A stretch of 64,000 nucleotides of DNA from Phaeodactylum tricornutum CCAP 1055/1 (lineage: Eukaryota > Bacillariophyta > Bacillariophyceae > Surirellales > Neidiaceae): NCBI RefSeq assembly GCF_000150955.2, contig NC_011676.1, positions 1-64,000 on the forward strand, read 5' to 3'. Position numbers and translations under genes: made by a program. Positions 39,505-50,252 of this stretch are shown piece by piece. The notes beneath the pieces are model-generated. The model searched no databases and was not told where the DNA came from. It worked only from the letters and a program-made list of their open reading frames with translations. Within the stretch, counting starts at the first letter, position 1. Each line of letters starts with the position of its first letter.

Positions 39505-40485
39505 GACAACGGCGACTATCAACAGAGTCCGGCAGCCTCTACGATGAGGAATCTACGGAAACCTTGAAGATGCTACGATTCCGTTGGCCGCCTCCTCTGC
39601 TCCCCAGTCTAGCTCCCGTCTTCCAATCTCTTCGTCCATCAAAGTGCTGCGCTGTTGAGGATTATCTGTCAATTGAGTAACAAAGCGCAAAATAGCATTG
39701 ATGAATCCTGCAAGAAGTAGTCTGTCGTGTGATGGATCTGTGTACGGTAGGTGCGATGCATCGCAAAAAGTGACGAGAGGCAAAGAGTCATTGTCCTGTG
39801 CGATGAAATGACCACATTATTAAGTATTCTTTATGCCGATAGGCAATTCTGTTCCTTTACATTTACCCAGATTTACTGCTGATTCCGATCTCTAGTATTG
39901 TCCCTTCAACCTTCAATACCGGGCGACAGCGATTCTCATCTCTACTAGTCCCTGTGATAAATGAGGCTCACGCCCTCTAAAAATACCCTCATGCTGCCGC
40001 CTCCCTGTCGGTGGGCTGGCGGAAGTTCCCAAAAACACGCCAGTGATTTTTCTTGCTATAGCAAATGTACACATTTCAAAAACCCTCGTCAAGGTCAGAC
40101 CATCACATCGGCCTGGGACACTTCCAGCTAGCAACACCTAACAAAGAATGGACTCGCAGCTGCTAGCAAAGTCGACAACGATTGGTTGTGCATGTGTCCA
40201 GCCCCTTCCTCCAACTGGATATTGTGGTGCGAGTATAAATAGAAATTTCAGTCAATTTGCATAAGGCAACAAGAGCTACGACGTTATAGAGAACACTCAC
40301 ATACTGTGTAGTGTTCCCCTCCATGTCCGCGAGATAGCAATGACAGTTTGAGACGAGGCAATGATTTCAGATTAGTCTCGGGGAGAGGAATGGGCATGGT
40401 AATATACGTGCTAACAGACAATTTATGCAATGCGAGTAGCAACAGGATCCATTAAAGAACGAGGTCTGGATTGGAGAACTGTTAA
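39505..40485. other. Intergenic; includes possible upstream coding of the M28 gene
   Basis: 39556-39639 on the minus strand may encode the N-terminal tail of the M28 peptidase, separated from it by one TAG. The remainder holds no recognised gene. Confidence 0.4.
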
Positions 40486-41223
40486 CTATTCTGTCCGAAG
40501 AATAATGTGGACACCAGAGGAGGTATCGATGAGCCCACTCAACTGGCCGACGTCCAAGGCGAATGCCGCATGCTCAAATTCTGGCCGCATCTTCCCGCGT
40601 CCGAAAACTCCTAGATCCCCACCCCGTTTAGCGGAACTGCAATCTGACTCCTCCTTCGCCAGTTCTTCAAAGGTTGCCTTAAGCGAACCCATATCGTGCG
40701 CTTCTTCTTGTAAGATTTCGAGTAGACCCTGCAATTCTTCGCGAGCTTGTTCGCGTGAAATAGTGATCTTCGGTACACGCCAAGAACTCGGTCGCTTACT
40801 GTCTTTGTGTTTACGCAAGATATGCAAAGCGCGAACGTGTGTGGGCTTATCCATGGAAGCAGTTGTATCAGAAGACACTGTATTAGAATTCGTCTCGACA
40901 GCCTTTGGTCGTTTCTGACTAATGCTATCTCGGTCGCTTTTATCCTCAATCTTTACTGCTTTGATTTCAACGGATGTTCTTTTTTTACCACTAGTGGTAG
41001 ATTCAGTTGCCGATGAGAGGTTATTCAAACCGAAATTGGGGGGTTCTGCTACATTGGCCATTGGAAGCTTGACACGAAAGGGTTCCTCCCAAGTACATTC
41101 GCCCGTTTCGAGATTGTAATAATAATACGATCCCGGCTGACTTTTTGCTTCCTTCATAAGCCATGCAGGTGGTAAGGGCGGTGGCGGTGGCGATGGCGAT
41201 ATCGATGAGGCACTCGCCGTCAT
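40486..41223 (-). CDS. PIN1: Peptidyl-prolyl isomerase, Pin1/Ess1 type (WW + parvulin)
   Basis: A 245-residue intron-less protein. An N-terminal WW domain (about residues 15-50: PPAWLMKEAKSQPGSYYYYN, then TWEEP) is followed by a charged linker of about 70 residues. The parvulin domain (about 125-245) has VRALHILRKHKDSKRPSSWR, then RGGDLGVFGRGKM, FEHAAFAL and SGVHIILRTE at the very end. Pin1 isomerises phospho-Ser/Thr-Pro bonds; the K..RRPSSW basic loop that reads the phosphate is conserved. The linker is longer than in human Pin1 (163 residues). A TGACTGTGAATC motif lies about 90 bases upstream on the same strand (41311-41322). Confidence 0.95.
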   Translation of the reverse strand: MTASASSISPSPPPPPLPPAWLMKEAKSQPGSYYYYNLETGECTWEEPFRVKLPMANVAEPPNFGLNNLSSATESTTSGKKRTSVEIKAVKIEDKSDRDSISQKRPKAVETNSNTVSSDTTASMDKPTHVRALHILRKHKDSKRPSSWRVPKITISREQAREELQGLLEILQEEAHDMGSLKATFEELAKEESDCSSAKRGGDLGVFGRGKMRPEFEHAAFALDVGQLSGLIDTSSGVHIILRTE

Positions 41224-41704
41224 GGTTTCACTGCGATCCCCACTATTGTGACAATAACCGTAACTCGTTTGTGATGCTTGTTCCCATGGTTGCCGGGCAA
41301 CGTCGTGAAGGATTCACAGTCAGACCCGCAAGTGATTCAAATCCGGGTCATGTTTCTATTTCTTGACCGAGAACCCAATAACGAACCTAGACCATACCTT
41401 AGCTGGTGCTTAGTTCGGCAACTGCTTCCGGATCCTCTTCCTCTGTAGTTTAGTGGAAACTGATCACCAGAACTCTCACTCAGGCCTAATGATAACGTTT
41501 AAAGAAACGATTTTAATATTTTTTATTTCCGGCTACTGGTGGATTGGAAGGAACCCTCCACCAAGGCTAGGCATGAAAGTGATGCCGACGAACTTTCCCA
41601 GCAAATCCGATCTTAAGTCATTTCTCGCATGATTTCACTCTGTGGTAATTTAAGAGCGCCGGTAGACGCAAATAGACCACAGACTTTCGCTTCGAAAAGA
41701 TCAG
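41224..41704. other. Intergenic
   Basis: 481 bases between the Pin1 start and the stop of the ATP-grasp gene. Holds the TGACTGTGAATC motif (minus strand) near 41311; nothing else recognised. Confidence 0.4.
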
Positions 41705-42958
41705 TCATCTGCACAAGATCACGTCCTGGACTGCCTTGGCAAGCTCCTTCCACGGATTAAAACCTCTCGGCCACCCCTTAGTATTGGCATTCCCACTATC
41801 ATCATTGGTCTCATCAGAAGCGACAGTGGGTAAAGTAGAAAGCATATTGAAATCGAAGTAATACCGCAAATCGTTGAAAATTAGAAACTCGACCGACCCG
41901 GCATGAGCATCTGGAACAAAACGTAACAACGTCTGAATTTCGTCTTGAATTTCCAAAGGAACTTCCCAAGGCTTAAAGTGAGGTAATGGCGATACATGAA
42001 CCAATGGCAACCGCGTATCAGACTTAGCATTGTATACAGTACTAGGACGTATACAAGTTGCAGTGATTCCGACACAACCCGTTGTAAACTCACTCTCCAT
42101 ACTTTCAACTGCGCCATTCTCTTCGTCTTGGCCTACCTTCCGGGATGCCGCACATTGAATACGTCCACACAAAAACCAGACTCGATATATGCAGCCGTCT
42201 TGTGGTGCGAGGTAGGCTTGTACAAGGCGGGTCGGATCCTCTCCAGCGGGAGCGGGTGGAACGGTACTTCGGTCGTTGTAGTTTTGAGTATCCCCGTCAA
42301 GTTTTACAATACCAGCTCCGAATCCTCCCGCATTTGGTTTAATCAGATATGACTCTGCTGCCGGTGTGGTCCTGATTCCTGGTACTGCTTCCGCAGACAA
42401 TGACTGAAGGTCACGTGACGGGTGCCTCACCAATTTTGTCGCATCTTCGAAGGTGAGAAGTCCTTCTTTGGGATGAGCCATCGGTGTCCACACAACCGTT
42501 GGAGGAGTGGCAAGGCCTGCTTTTCGAAAAAGCACATGATGGCACCACTTATTGACAGCAAGACTATAGGATGTGGGGCCGTTAAATACCGGAATCCCCA
42601 ACAGAACGGCAGTCTGCAGCAAAGCCAACGTGCGCTTTACAAGAGTAGGATCAGCTGCATCCGATACTCGATTTATGATACCATCATATTGACAGAGGAC
42701 AGGATCAGTACCGACATCATTTTTGATAAAGAGTGCTCCGAAATTTCCCTCCGATGGTGGCGGCTGGCAGTGTAGGATACGCTCCACATCCTGAACCTGT
42801 ACTTGGATTTCCCTTCCGTCGCTCACTTTGCTTTCCGTCAGAGAATGAAGTTCTTCTACTAGTCGCGTAATCCACACGCCCTCTCGATGCTTCTCTAGCG
42901 TAAGAACAAGGAGCACAACTAAATTGTTGCTGGGCGTCGGCGAAAACTGGCTGCTCAT
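41705..42958 (-). CDS. ATP-grasp domain protein (RimK-like)
   Basis: A 417-residue intron-less protein. The N-terminal half has a pre-ATP-grasp-like fold region (YDGIINRVSD, then LLGIPVFNGPTSYSLAVNKW). The ATP-grasp part follows with KAGLATPPTVVW, SYLIKPNAGGFGAGI (nucleotide-binding Lys and glycine loop), RLVQAYLAPQDGCIYRVWF, and SVEFLIFNDLRYYFDFNML, which supplies the metal-binding acidic/Asn residues. ATP-grasp enzymes ligate a carboxylate to an amine or thiol, and the substrate cannot be told here. No targeting peptide. The carboxy end is acidic and Asn-rich. Confidence 0.72.
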   Translation of the reverse strand: MSSQFSPTPSNNLVVLLVLTLEKHREGVWITRLVEELHSLTESKVSDGREIQVQVQDVERILHCQPPPSEGNFGALFIKNDVGTDPVLCQYDGIINRVSDAADPTLVKRTLALLQTAVLLGIPVFNGPTSYSLAVNKWCHHVLFRKAGLATPPTVVWTPMAHPKEGLLTFEDATKLVRHPSRDLQSLSAEAVPGIRTTPAAESYLIKPNAGGFGAGIVKLDGDTQNYNDRSTVPPAPAGEDPTRLVQAYLAPQDGCIYRVWFLCGRIQCAASRKVGQDEENGAVESMESEFTTGCVGITATCIRPSTVYNAKSDTRLPLVHVSPLPHFKPWEVPLEIQDEIQTLLRFVPDAHAGSVEFLIFNDLRYYFDFNMLSTLPTVASDETNDDSGNANTKGWPRGFNPWKELAKAVQDVILCR

Positions 42959-43302
42959 GTTCGTTGCTGCTACCTGTTGACTAACTGTAACGGAGTCATG
43001 CTGTCATGCGGAAACTGAGCGACCGATTCGGCGCTTGGTCGCGGTTTGGTTCCCGTGAAATGTCTCGTATCACGTATACGACGCAAAGGGTGGCGCTTCC
43101 CCAGTTTATCTACCCTGACGAAGGATAGACGGCATCTGCCATGAGCACCACGCAAAAAGCACGGCTACACTTGTTCCAACAAAAAGTAATTTACTGTTCT
43201 GTTAGGTGCTTTTCTCGACTACTTTCACTTGGCAAAAATTACTCTCCACCATAGTTAGCCTTGACCGTGAATACAATACAAACAATCTGGATTGATTGCT
43301 TC
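42959..43302. promoter_or_regulatory. Divergent intergenic region with a TTGACCGTGAAT motif
   Basis: 344 bases between the starts of the ATP-grasp and MAK5 helicase genes. TTGACCGTGAAT at 43261-43272 lies 31 bases before the helicase ATG, and CTAACTGTAAC lies near 42981. Confidence 0.45.
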
Positions 43303-46300
43303 ATGACGTCTGCTATCGTGAGTGGAAGTGGCAGGAAAGGCCGCAAACGTTCTCGTCCAGCAGCGCCGTCTTTTGGTTGGAAGCCTGTTGAGGTGACAAT
43401 CGGCGATGTCGTTCCTGCTGGAAGTGTAGACGTGACAAGCGACAATGGTGATGCGATGGCCAGTAACCATTACGACGACGATTCTTTCGCCCATCGCGCC
43501 AGTCGTGACCTTGAGGCTGAGCCTGGCGAGGGGGTTGGCATGTTTTACGGCCTGGAGGTCATTTCTGGGGATCAATACCGGATGATCACAACTCCACACA
43601 GCGAAGGGAGCGACCCCTCGTCTATAACCCGTCTGCTTGTTGTGAATTCTCCCGATGTTACTACAAACAATGTGGACAAAAACGTGCAGACAGTAAGGAA
43701 ACAAGAAACTCCGGCAAGAAATAAGTCCAAGAAGACGAAAAAGCAAGGTGATACCGCGAGCCAAAATCCCAATTGTGCTCCCAGTGAGACGAGATCCACC
43801 GAACCCTCGGCGACAGCCGGTCGCACAGTCGAAACTTGTAAACATTCAAAATCAGGCCCTGTTGATCTAACCACAGCACGGAACGGAAAAATATCAAGCA
43901 AAGCGCTAGAGGACGATCAGCAGTCTGATACAGGCAGAAGTGTTGCGGAAGGTAGCCAAGGTCGGCAACGTTCCCAACAGCAAGCTCAAGCTATGCAGGA
44001 CGCTTGGCTGATGCAGACGGGTGGGGTGTCATTGGATCTAGCTATCTGTGAGGCGCTAGTTCTCCAATCCTTCTGGACACCCACGCCGATCCAAGCCGCA
44101 ACTTTACCGGCCGCGATTCTTGGACGACGAAATGTAGTGGGCGCCGCCCCCACCGGATCGGGAAAGACTCTAGCCTTTTTGCTACCCGTTGCACAATTCT
44201 TACTGCAGAAGCAGGAGAGTATGCATATCAATGATGAAGCAACAAAGGATGATTCATTGCAGGCTCTCATAGTAACACCGACAAGGGAGTTGGCCTTGCA
44301 AATTCATCGCGAAGCCGTTTCGTTGTTGAGTAGCAGCATTAAGAAGAATTCAGGGTGTGGTGTGCTGGTAGGCGGACTGGCTCACGCTAAGCAATCTCGT
44401 GTACTGGCCTCTCGTCCCCCGATTCTTGTTGCCACTCCAGGACGACTTTGGGAACTGGTACGTACCCAAACGTTTAGTGTCTGCTTTTCTGCGCATGCAC
44501 TCGTCTATCGATGCTCGCGTGGATGTCGGTGCCGACGCGGGTCTAAGAAGAAACATTCGCCTAGAAATTAGTCTGAGTTTGCGCAGCAAGCGTTCTTCTT
44601 TGAGAGACACATTTATCGACAATTTGCACGTCAGTCTGAGACTCGCTCTTTTGGCAAACCATCTATCCTTTATGCGAATTCTGCTGAAAATGATTGCGGT
44701 CCGAATATATTTTCTCATGCTCCTTTCCTGTTTCTACTGCTCATTCTTGGCATTTATTAGCTTTCGAGTGGCGAACACGCTCATTTGAACGATTTGTCGC
44801 GTGTTCGTTTTTTGATTATCGACGAAGCCGATCGGATGATTCAGCAGGGCAGTTTTCCGCAATTGGCAAGAATTTTGGATGCAGTCCAGAAGGCCAATCC
44901 TACGGACGACGACGACGACGAGGAAGAGCTTGGTGAGGAAGGCACTGATATAACAGAAGAAGATGGCGATACAAATCGTCTTTTCGGTTTACCTGGCATT
45001 CCAGGAGAAGCCAAGGTGACTATGTTGAACGCCAGCATTCTTCAGCAAATTGAAGAGGTAAAGAACGGAAGCAAGTCAGGACCGCCTGTGGTCGAGGAAA
45101 TATGCAGTGGCGAAGAAGATGTTGAGGCGGAAGGTTTTGAAGGGGGTTCAGATGATGGCTCCGACCCGATCTCACTTCCTGGCCTACCACCCGTGTATCG
45201 TCAAACGTTTGTCTACTCAGCTACCCTTACACTACCTTCGTCGGGTTCGGCGCTTCAGTCCAAGAAGAAAAAGAGGGCGAGGAGCAACAAAGACGTAGAT
45301 GGCGCCATTGCTGAGATTTTGGAAAAGTCTCGCGCCAAGGGAACAACGAAAGTAGTCGATTTATCCCACTTGGATAAACGAGACAAGGCCAAATCTGTAC
45401 CGATTACAGCTCAAACAGACGACAGATCAAAAGCGAACGCTATACCTGCTGGACCGGCAGGTCAGTTTCGACTGCCACCAGGCCTTACATTACAGCAGAT
45501 TAAGTGCACGCAAAGACACAAAGACTCGCACCTGTACGCATATCTATTGACGACCGACGCAGGTGCTTCCGGCCCTAGTCTTGTGTTTTGTAACTCAATT
45601 GCGGCCGTAAGACGTGTTGGGGCCACGATGCAGACACTTGGACTACAAGTGCGTGTCCTGCACGCCCAAATGCAACAGGTAAGACAAAGATGCGTATATC
45701 AGTTAATCACAGTTTTGCAATGAAGGATAAATTTTGACACCCGACTACCGCATCTCGTAAAATACGAACATGTCGCAACACAAAATGGGGGTTTTTGTGA
45801 ACAATCTCTGAGCACAATGAAACCTTTTGTTCAAACATATATTGGGGTTATTGAATAGTTCGTCTCACATGAATCGTTCGTTTGCATTGTCTCAGCGTGC
45901 CCGCTTCAAGGCGATTGAATCTCTGAGGAACGGCAAAGAACGAACTGTCGTTGTATGCACTGATGTTGCAGCTCGTGGTTTGGACATTCCTTCCGTCGCG
46001 AGTGTAGTTCATTACGATGTTGCACGAACAGTGGACTCCTTTGTGCATCGATCAGGTAGAACTGCGGTACGTGTTCTGTATTCCTTATGTTTGTCAGCGT
46101 ACGAAAAAGAAGAACGATGAAGATAAAATGTGTTTCGGACTAGAGTCTCTGAACAAGCATATGTTGATACTGCACTCCCTTGGCTGTCTGAGTTATCCTT
46201 CTTTTGAACATCACCTTTGGAACTGGGGTTTTCTACTAACGTTGTGGCTCATGATATTTTCTCTTTCGTTGTAGCGCGGAATGGGTCCAGGCGCGGTAGG

Positions 46301-46769
46301 GTCGAGCCTGTCTCTGGTTGCACCTAGTGAGGATCGGATCCATGGGAAAATCGTTGAATCGCTGCAAGCCAAGTTCGAGTCTGTGAATCTTGATGGTCGC
46401 TTGTTCAAGGCGGCACAGGAGCGCGTCAATCTCGCATGCAAGGTAGTTGAGACTGAAGAAACAGAGCGAAAGACACAACAGTCGAATAAGTGGTTCTTAG
46501 ACAATGCAGAAGAGGCAGGAATTGAGCTTGACGAGGACGTTTTTGAAGAGGGTCTTGCTGGCGGGGACAAGCGCGATCGGGGTAGGCTTCGAGAGGGCCA
46601 ACTCGCCAAAGAACGTTTACAGAAGCTTCTCGCCGAGCCTATGCAGACGCAGCGATTTTGCAAGTTTTTATCTACGAGAACCACTTCCAATCACCGATCT
46701 ATTGCCCCCTCTCTACCTCAAGCCGGCGGAAATCAGGCACGACGGAATAAGAAAAGACGACGGAATTGA
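43303..46769 (+). CDS. MAK5: DEAD-box RNA helicase, MAK5/DDX24 type, four exons
   Basis: Exons are 43303-44457, 44761-45678, 45896-46066 and 46275-46769, giving 912 residues. All three introns are phase 0; donors are GTACGT, GTAAGA and GTACGT, acceptors TTAG, CTCAG and GTAG. The N-terminus has FGWKPVEV and a MFYGLEVI motif found in MAK5/DDX24. The helicase core follows with the Q-motif [12 protein letters not shown], motif [11 protein letters not shown], Ia [16 protein letters not shown] and [15 protein letters not shown] long acidic insert precedes the SAT region (VYSATLTL), then [25 protein letters not shown] and HRSGRTA complete the core. MAK5 acts in nucleolar 60S ribosome assembly. The family-typical DEADRM and large insert support the subtype. 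The lysine/arginine-rich tail ends KKRRRN. Confidence 0.92.
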
Positions 46770-48125
46770 AGTGATGGCAATTAGGTACGTTGTGGAAGAA
46801 GACTTTTGCAAATAAATTACCTCAAGACAGCGATGATCCAAGGTTTCGGACTAGAGTCTCTGAAAAACAACTGTTGATACTATCCTTGCATGTGCCTGAG
46901 TCTTGAATATCTGTGCGTTTGACTACCATCGACTCTGGTAAATTCTGGACTCACTTGTCTTTTTTTGTCAGTTTTAGTAGTAGTCGTTTCCGAGCACAAA
47001 TCCTAACCGACAGATGCCAGCATGACACACATTGTAAATTAGAAATCAGCCAGCGGCTTCTAACATAAGAGGCTTTGTCAACGACTGGTAGACAACGTCC
47101 CGTAATTGCCAATACATTCGAATTGCGGCCACGGAGCGGTATTGTAGTCAAAGAGGTCAATTATTTGCTTACTCAGACTAGTCTTTACATTAATTAGTGT
47201 TTCCGCAGAACTGCTTGTTGATAGGTCGTCTACTTTTGAATGCATGTTTAATTTTAGCTACCTGATACAAACAAGCAGCTGCGCCATCAATTCAGCAAAG
47301 CTAGATGGCATCTTTCAAAGCCTCGCAACGCAGCTCTATGGCGCATTGGCTCATCTGATCCTCTGATCCCAAACCACCCCATGCTTTTGCAGTCAGGAGA
47401 GCCCCCAACTGTCGTGCTCCCGTTCAAACTCGACATGGGAGCTGCCTTGAGCATTTGGAAAGTAATATGACTTTTCTTACAAAATGGTTAGCTTTGGCCT
47501 TTTGCTGCTGACGCAGTCCATTAGTACATGCCAACGTACCGTGACGTTTCACCAACAGGCAGGCAGGACTGGGGGCCTGCTTGACAATTCAAAGCTCATC
47601 CGCCACACGCGAAGATTCTTCGTACCCAGGCCTTTCCCGAGGCGATAAGGAATTTTGACAGGAACCACAAGGCAATCAACGTCTTGATCGTCACCATTGT
47701 TGAAAATCTTTGGGACCCTTGCTTGTGCATGTCCCCCTTTCCGGTCAGAGAAATGTGAGCTCATATTAGCGAAGGACGCCGGACGATAGCGATCGCGACA
47801 AAAGTGAAAACTCATAAGTATAGAATTGACTATTTATGATCAGACAGATGATCAACTTCGCTAATTACGAGAGAAGCGCAGGGACCAGAAAACATATCAG
47901 GTTTTTACGCTAACAACAAAAATATCTTTCACCCGCGGTGCTTGCAATACCAAGAAGCCAAATCTCGAACCCTTTTGAAGCTAGTACAAGAGTTCGGAAG
48001 AGAAGCGGAAAGTTTACGGGTAGTGATCATACCGTGGCAAGTGTTCGCTCTCATTCTTTGTGTCCAGGAGGAGTCTTGAAACCCCCGCACGACCAGAGAA
48101 GTACTCAACCAAATAGGCTATCACC
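46770..48125. other. Intergenic with a copy of a MAK5 intron segment
   Basis: 1.36 kb. Bases about 46842-46901 (GGTTTCGGACTAGAGTCTCT and on) repeat a stretch of MAK5 intron 3 near 46131-46195. No gene recognised; an 88-codon minus-strand frame at 47815-47549 has no known motif. Confidence 0.45.
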
Positions 48126-49121
48126 ATGACAACGCGTTGGCATTCTTCTCTTCGGTCACTGATTCGGCCTCGTCGCGTCGGAATCCTTCATCGACGGCTG
48201 TTCCACGCGACGAGTTCCCCACAAAGTGTGTTGCATACCGAATGGATCGGACGCCCCAGTCTGGACAGCCAGCCGTTGACTGGTACCGTGCTCGTCTTTT
48301 TGCACGGCTTATTGGGGAACAGTCGTAACGTCAAGACGTTGGCGCAAAAAACATGCGCGTTGTACACCTCACCGGGCCTTTTGGTGGACCTCCGCGGACA
48401 CGGACGATCGAAGGAATGCCACGAGTATGGGAGTGGCACAGAGACGGATCGAGTTCCCGTAACCTTGGATGACTGCGTCGGAGATATCCAAGAAACACTC
48501 CAACACGTTGGTGTGTCACAATCTACCAATGGCAAATTGACGAGCACCACCAACATTACCTTCGTGGGACATTCCCTCGGCGGCCGTGTCGCCATGCAGT
48601 ACGTGCACGCACGGTTGGAACCCCGGCCATCGCACGTGTGGCTGCTCGATACCGTTCCGGGCCTCACCAACACCAAGGTAGAATCCGTTCTCCGGATAGC
48701 GCAATTGGTCCGGGAGGAGAAATCGGCGTGGACTCGACCCAACCTCCAGCGTGCACTGACCGAATCGCACGGTTTGGATACCGCGACGGCTCAGTGGCTG
48801 GCGAGTTCTTACGATCCCTCGACGCACGACTTTGGCTTTGACCTCACTGTGGCGCACAATCTCGTACAGAGTATGGATGAACAGGACTTTTTGGGGTTTC
48901 TCCAGGAGGCCGTCCACGAACACTGGTGTAAAATTGATCTAGTCCGGGGTGGCCAAAACGCGGACTGGCACGCCTATCCCCACACAATTTCCTTGCTACA
49001 GGCGATGGCGAAAGAGCACGCCGGAACGTTTGGTTACCACACTCTACCCAAAGCCGGACATTGGGTCCATATTGATGATTTGCCCGGTCTTTTGAACGCC
49101 ATGCGATCCCGCCTTTTGTGA
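48126..49121 (+). CDS. ABHD11: Alpha/beta hydrolase, ABHD11-like, probably mitochondrial
   Basis: A 331-residue intron-less protein. The first 40 residues are Arg/Ser-rich without acidic residues, a plausible mitochondrial presequence. The hydrolase fold shows the oxyanion motif LVFLHGLLGNSRN, LVDLRGHGRS, the nucleophile elbow VGHSLGGRVAMQY, an acidic region WLLDTVPG, and the catalytic His in KAGHWVHIDD. The order and wording (GLLGNSRN, GHS(L/M)GG, GHWVH) match ABHD11/YbfF-type hydrolases, which act on lipid or lipoyl-related esters in mitochondria. An insertion in the lid region (ESVLRIAQLVREEKS) is typical. Confidence 0.88.
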   Translation: MTTRWHSSLRSLIRPRRVGILHRRLFHATSSPQSVLHTEWIGRPSLDSQPLTGTVLVFLHGLLGNSRNVKTLAQKTCALYTSPGLLVDLRGHGRSKECHEYGSGTETDRVPVTLDDCVGDIQETLQHVGVSQSTNGKLTSTTNITFVGHSLGGRVAMQYVHARLEPRPSHVWLLDTVPGLTNTKVESVLRIAQLVREEKSAWTRPNLQRALTESHGLDTATAQWLASSYDPSTHDFGFDLTVAHNLVQSMDEQDFLGFLQEAVHEHWCKIDLVRGGQNADWHAYPHTISLLQAMAKEHAGTFGYHTLPKAGHWVHIDDLPGLLNAMRSRLL

Positions 49122-49286
49122 GTACCTCCCGAGTGTGACATCCTTCTCTCAAGCGCACGCAAGACTATTCCGTCTCGTGCTATGCCACTCGCGGGATAGA
49201 GTAGTGGAAATAATACAAAATTATAGTCGGATGTGACTCGTGTGTCCAACAGATTAAGTTCATGTCGTTCTTGGGAAAAATAGTAT

Positions 49287-50252
49287 CTACAAGAGTTCCA
49301 GTGATGATTCCAGAGAGGAGATTTCTTCGGGAGGAATGCCTGTGTCACCAAAGGCGCTTGTGGGTGGATCCAGTTGCGTACCGGGTCCATACACGGACGT
49401 GACGAGAAAACCAATGCAACTAGCGGCAATACAAACGTTCAAGGCAATCATGGCAACAAGAAGGACCACGTAGGACGTAAAGGGTCGTTCCGTGAGCACC
49501 AGTAGGAGTACAGCAGTGAGACCGAATTCGGGAGCCCAGGAATCCACGTATAGATTGGTCGGAAGCATGAAAGCTATGCTGCGACAAATATTGACAGTGG
49601 CACCATACGTCCACAACGATTCGCGAAATGCCAGTGTACTGATGGTGTAGAAGTCTTCCGGTTCGACCCCGGAGTCTGCCGCAACTTTGTCGAACTGGAA
49701 CTGAATGAGGGCCAATACTAAACTCCACGTCGCAATTCCTAGCCACTGATTGCACCCACCGGATAATTTACACTCTCGTTGGCGGGAGCGGAGTGATTTG
49801 GACGAGCCCGAGTCTATTTTAAGAATGACACCGCCGTTGATTGATATTGCGGATACGTTGGCAGTTCTGTTGGCAGCGTGTACAGCAGCTTCCACATCGG
49901 TCCTTGTCGTCCTCTTAGGAAGAGGAAGCGACTGGTGTGGCGACGAATTTTCCATAGCTGGCGACGAATTTTCCATAGCTGGCGACGAATTTTCCATAGC
50001 TGGCGACGAATTTTCCATAGCTAGCGACGAATCTTCCATAGCGGGCGACAGGCGATTGTACAATCGAACGTGACTTAAACCCCAACGTTTCCATGCCGCC
50101 TCGGGACTACCGTTGACGTTCTTGTTGTCGTTCTCCGCATCGACTCCCGCATACTCGTCATCGTCTTCGTCGTAGTCGCCATCGTCGTTCTCGCACGCGT
50201 AGGCTTCCAAGACAATCTCTCGAGGTACCGTCATCATGGTGTTAAGGGTCAT
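49287..50252 (-). CDS. Multi-span membrane protein, distant TLQEC-family member
   Basis: A 321-residue intron-less protein starting at ATG 50252. Residues about 1-160 are acidic and low-complexity and include five tandem copies of a seven-residue unit (SSPAMEN). Four hydrophobic segments follow (ATWSLVLALIQFQF, the NICRSIAFMLP region, FGLTAVLLLVL, and YVVLLVAMIALNVCIAASCI). Spacing of the segments and the motif FRESLWTYGATVN before the third helix resemble the proteins at 16.6 and 52.0 kb, so I group it with them as a distant relative. No known family recognised. Confidence 0.65.
   Translation of the reverse strand: MTLNTMMTVPREIVLEAYACENDDGDYDEDDDEYAGVDAENDNKNVNGSPEAAWKRWGLSHVRLYNRLSPAMEDSSLAMENSSPAMENSSPAMENSSPAMENSSPHQSLPLPKRTTRTDVEAAVHAANRTANVSAISINGGVILKIDSGSSKSLRSRQRECKLSGGCNQWLGIATWSLVLALIQFQFDKVAADSGVEPEDFYTISTLAFRESLWTYGATVNICRSIAFMLPTNLYVDSWAPEFGLTAVLLLVLTERPFTSYVVLLVAMIALNVCIAASCIGFLVTSVYGPGTQLDPPTSAFGDTGIPPEEISSLESSLELL
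49940..50044 (-). repeat. 21-bp tandem repeat, five units, inside a coding region
   Basis: Five consecutive 21-base units (GCGACGAATTTTCCATAGCT plus G); the first three are identical and the last two vary. They encode the SSPAMEN repeats of the membrane protein gene. The period keeps the frame. Confidence 0.92.

Noticed and set aside
41310-41345. tRNA-like stretch (ATTCAAATCC)
   Set aside because: No acceptor stem or D-arm pairing could be found around it. No tRNA or rRNA gene is visible in the window.
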